Shown piece after piece: positions 62,926 to 64,000 of a stretch of 64,000 nucleotides of DNA. The notes under the pieces were generated by a model. It was not told where the DNA came from, made no database searches, and saw only the letters and a list, made by a program, of their open reading frames with translations. Where the stretch lies: contig CBDBND010000004.1 of the NCBI GenBank assembly GCA_965207985.1, positions 62,001-126,000 of the forward strand, written 5' to 3'. The translations under genes were made by a program, and so were the position numbers. Within the stretch, counting starts at the first letter, position 1. Every line of letters starts with the position of its first letter. This stretch comes from CBDBND01 sp965207985. GTDB lineage: Bacteria > Pseudomonadota > Alphaproteobacteria > Rhodospirillales > Rhodospirillaceae.

Positions 62926-64000
62926 TCAGAATTGCCTGCGCAAGGTTGCGCCGAGGGTCCTTGGCTCGCCCAGGAATGCATTGAAGGTCTGCGTTGAACC
63001 GGGACCTGTGCCCCTGCCTTGTATTGGCGCATCAAAGGCGATCTGTATGTAGTCCTTGTCTAACAGGTTCTTGCCCCACAGTTCAAAGCGCCAAGACCCG
63101 TCAATGTCGCCGATGCCTAAGCGTCCGTTCATAACTGCAAATCCCTCCTGGATCTTCTCGATATCCAGGTCCGAGCCCGTATTGTAGCTACTCATATAAC
63201 GTGCATCGAAATGGATAAAACCCAGCAGTTTCCGGGTAATACCCTTCTCATAGGTGGCGGCGCCAGTGAGTGTCCATTCCGGGGCGTTTGTAAGCTGGTT
63301 TCCGGCTAACGTCGCATTGGAAATGTTTTTGCCGTATTGCGTATCTGCATAGGTCAGGCCCGCGTTTACGGTTAGGCCTTCTGTTACCAAGGCCGTAGTT
63401 TCCATTTCAATCCCGCGAGATTTTACTTTCTCTAGATTAGCGACGACAAATTGGATACCTGTGAATGTGATGAGCTGAAAGTTCTTGAAGTCCATGTAGA
63501 ACAAGGTCGTATTGAAGATCGTCTTCTGGCCGAACAGACCGAACTTGCCGCCAACCTCAAAAGAATCAACAATTTCTGGCTCGAATTGCAGACCCGCAAC
63601 TGTAGGAATGGCACCGAACAGCGGGTTTGCAAGGCCAGCGCGGTCCAGATTATAGCCTCCACCCTTGTAGCCACGAGCGTAACTGGCGTAGACCAGATCG
63701 TTATCATTGAGGGTGTATGCCACCTTTCCAGTGCCTGACCATTTCGTCTCTTTACGGCTTCCGACATACACACCGTCATAGAAGGGATTAAAAGACGGTA
63801 GACACGGCAGTCCGATTATTGTTGGAACCGAGGCCGCCGGTAGGAGCCCCATGGCCGCCGCTTCCTGCACTTTGGCAACAAAAGACAAAGTGCAGGCCCG
63901 GTTATTGCTGAGTAGAGTAGCGTCAAGGTCCTTGGTTTCTTCGGTGTATCGCAGACCTGCTGTAAGCGCAAAATTGCCAGTAAGATCCACCGTGTTGTGG
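62926..64000 (-). CDS. TonB-dependent receptor C-terminus, cut by window edge
   Basis: The last 358 codons of a receptor beta-barrel are visible: NFALTAGLRYTEETKDLDA, KVAYTLNDNDLVYASYARGY, GGGYNLDRAG, IVDSFEVGGKFGLFGQKT, LNAGLTYADTQYG-type strands and the C-terminal TLGATLRRQF ending in aromatic F. This is the typical pattern of receptors with the Y-A-S-Y-A-R-G-Y-K-G-G motif. The signal peptide and plug are outside the window. Its 3' end precedes the gene-poor spacer and the IS256 copy 2. Confidence 0.85.
   Translation of the reverse strand, partial: HNTVDLTGNFALTAGLRYTEETKDLDATLLSNNRACTLSFVAKVQEAAAMGLLPAASVPTIIGLPCLPSFNPFYDGVYVGSRKETKWSGTGKVAYTLNDNDLVYASYARGYKGGGYNLDRAGLANPLFGAIPTVAGLQFEPEIVDSFEVGGKFGLFGQKTIFNTTLFYMDFKNFQLITFTGIQFVVANLEKVKSRGIEMETTALVTEGLTVNAGLTYADTQYGKNISNATLAGNQLTNAPEWTLTGAATYEKGITRKLLGFIHFDARYMSSYNTGSDLDIEKIQEGFAVMNGRLGIGDIDGSWRFELWGKNLLDKDYIQIAFDAPIQGRGTGPGSTQTFNAFLGEPRTLGATLRRQF

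Noticed and set aside
1..64000. CRISPR arrays, tRNA or rRNA genes
   Set aside because: No regularly spaced repeats, no tRNA-like cloverleaf ends and no rRNA signature were seen on reading; a dedicated search was not possible.

Overview
The window looks like an accessory, insertion-sequence-rich stretch of a TonB-receptor-rich environmental proteobacterium, most likely an alphaproteobacterium. This is inferred from gene content (five TonB receptor genes or fragments, DUF6491 proteins, oligopeptide-type binding proteins, Tat-type exported enzymes) and from a fairly high GC content; no rRNA, tRNA or marker gene fixes the taxonomy.

Layout. 1-2.8 kb: a cut small gene, an IS3 orfA fragment split by an intact IS110/IS1111-type element, a GlsB/YeaQ-type membrane protein and an IS5 remnant. 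3-6 kb: an AT-richer, decaying minus-strand cluster (SIR2-like protein, an unrecognised protein, DUF488, truncated nitrilase). 6-10 kb: amidohydrolase, a dead LysR regulator and an oligopeptide-type binding protein. 10-13 kb: a pile of nested insertion sequences (IS110 fragment, IS256, IS1595) ending in a run of 16 G. 12.9-21.8 kb: a mobile island with a single-chain nuclease-methylase-specificity protein, two unknown genes, an excisionase-like protein and an overlapping trio of two tyrosine recombinases plus one large serine recombinase. 22.2-23.8 kb: a small protein and a Tat-type methyltransferase.

23.9-56.3 kb is bracketed by identical 1588-bp IS5-family copies (A at 23910, C at 54712; a third, B, at 50286). 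The A-B segment is a catabolic and transport cluster: TauE-like permease, dienelactone hydrolase, DapA-like aldolase, LeuC without LeuD, an FMN glutamate-synthase-like protein, enoyl-CoA hydratase, TonB receptor, tannase-like esterase, second binding protein, alpha/beta hydrolase, beta-propeller glycosidase-like protein, TPR lipoprotein-like protein, FAD oxidoreductase, paired DUF6491 proteins, two cupins, amine oxidase and a PepSY membrane protein. Together they suggest uptake through TonB receptors and periplasmic binding proteins, then ester hydrolysis and oxidation of aromatic or terpenoid-like compounds; the substrate cannot be read from the sequence. The B-C segment carries a TumE/TumA-type toxin-antitoxin pair of foreign look next to a truncated secreted protein.

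56.3-64 kb: three TonB receptors (one intact, one frameshifted, one running off the end) and a second IS256-family element. Many genes are broken by single-base shifts or stops. Some lie at homopolymers and could be consensus errors, but the LysR gene (two stops plus a shift), the tandem duplications and the truncations at IS edges look like genuine decay.
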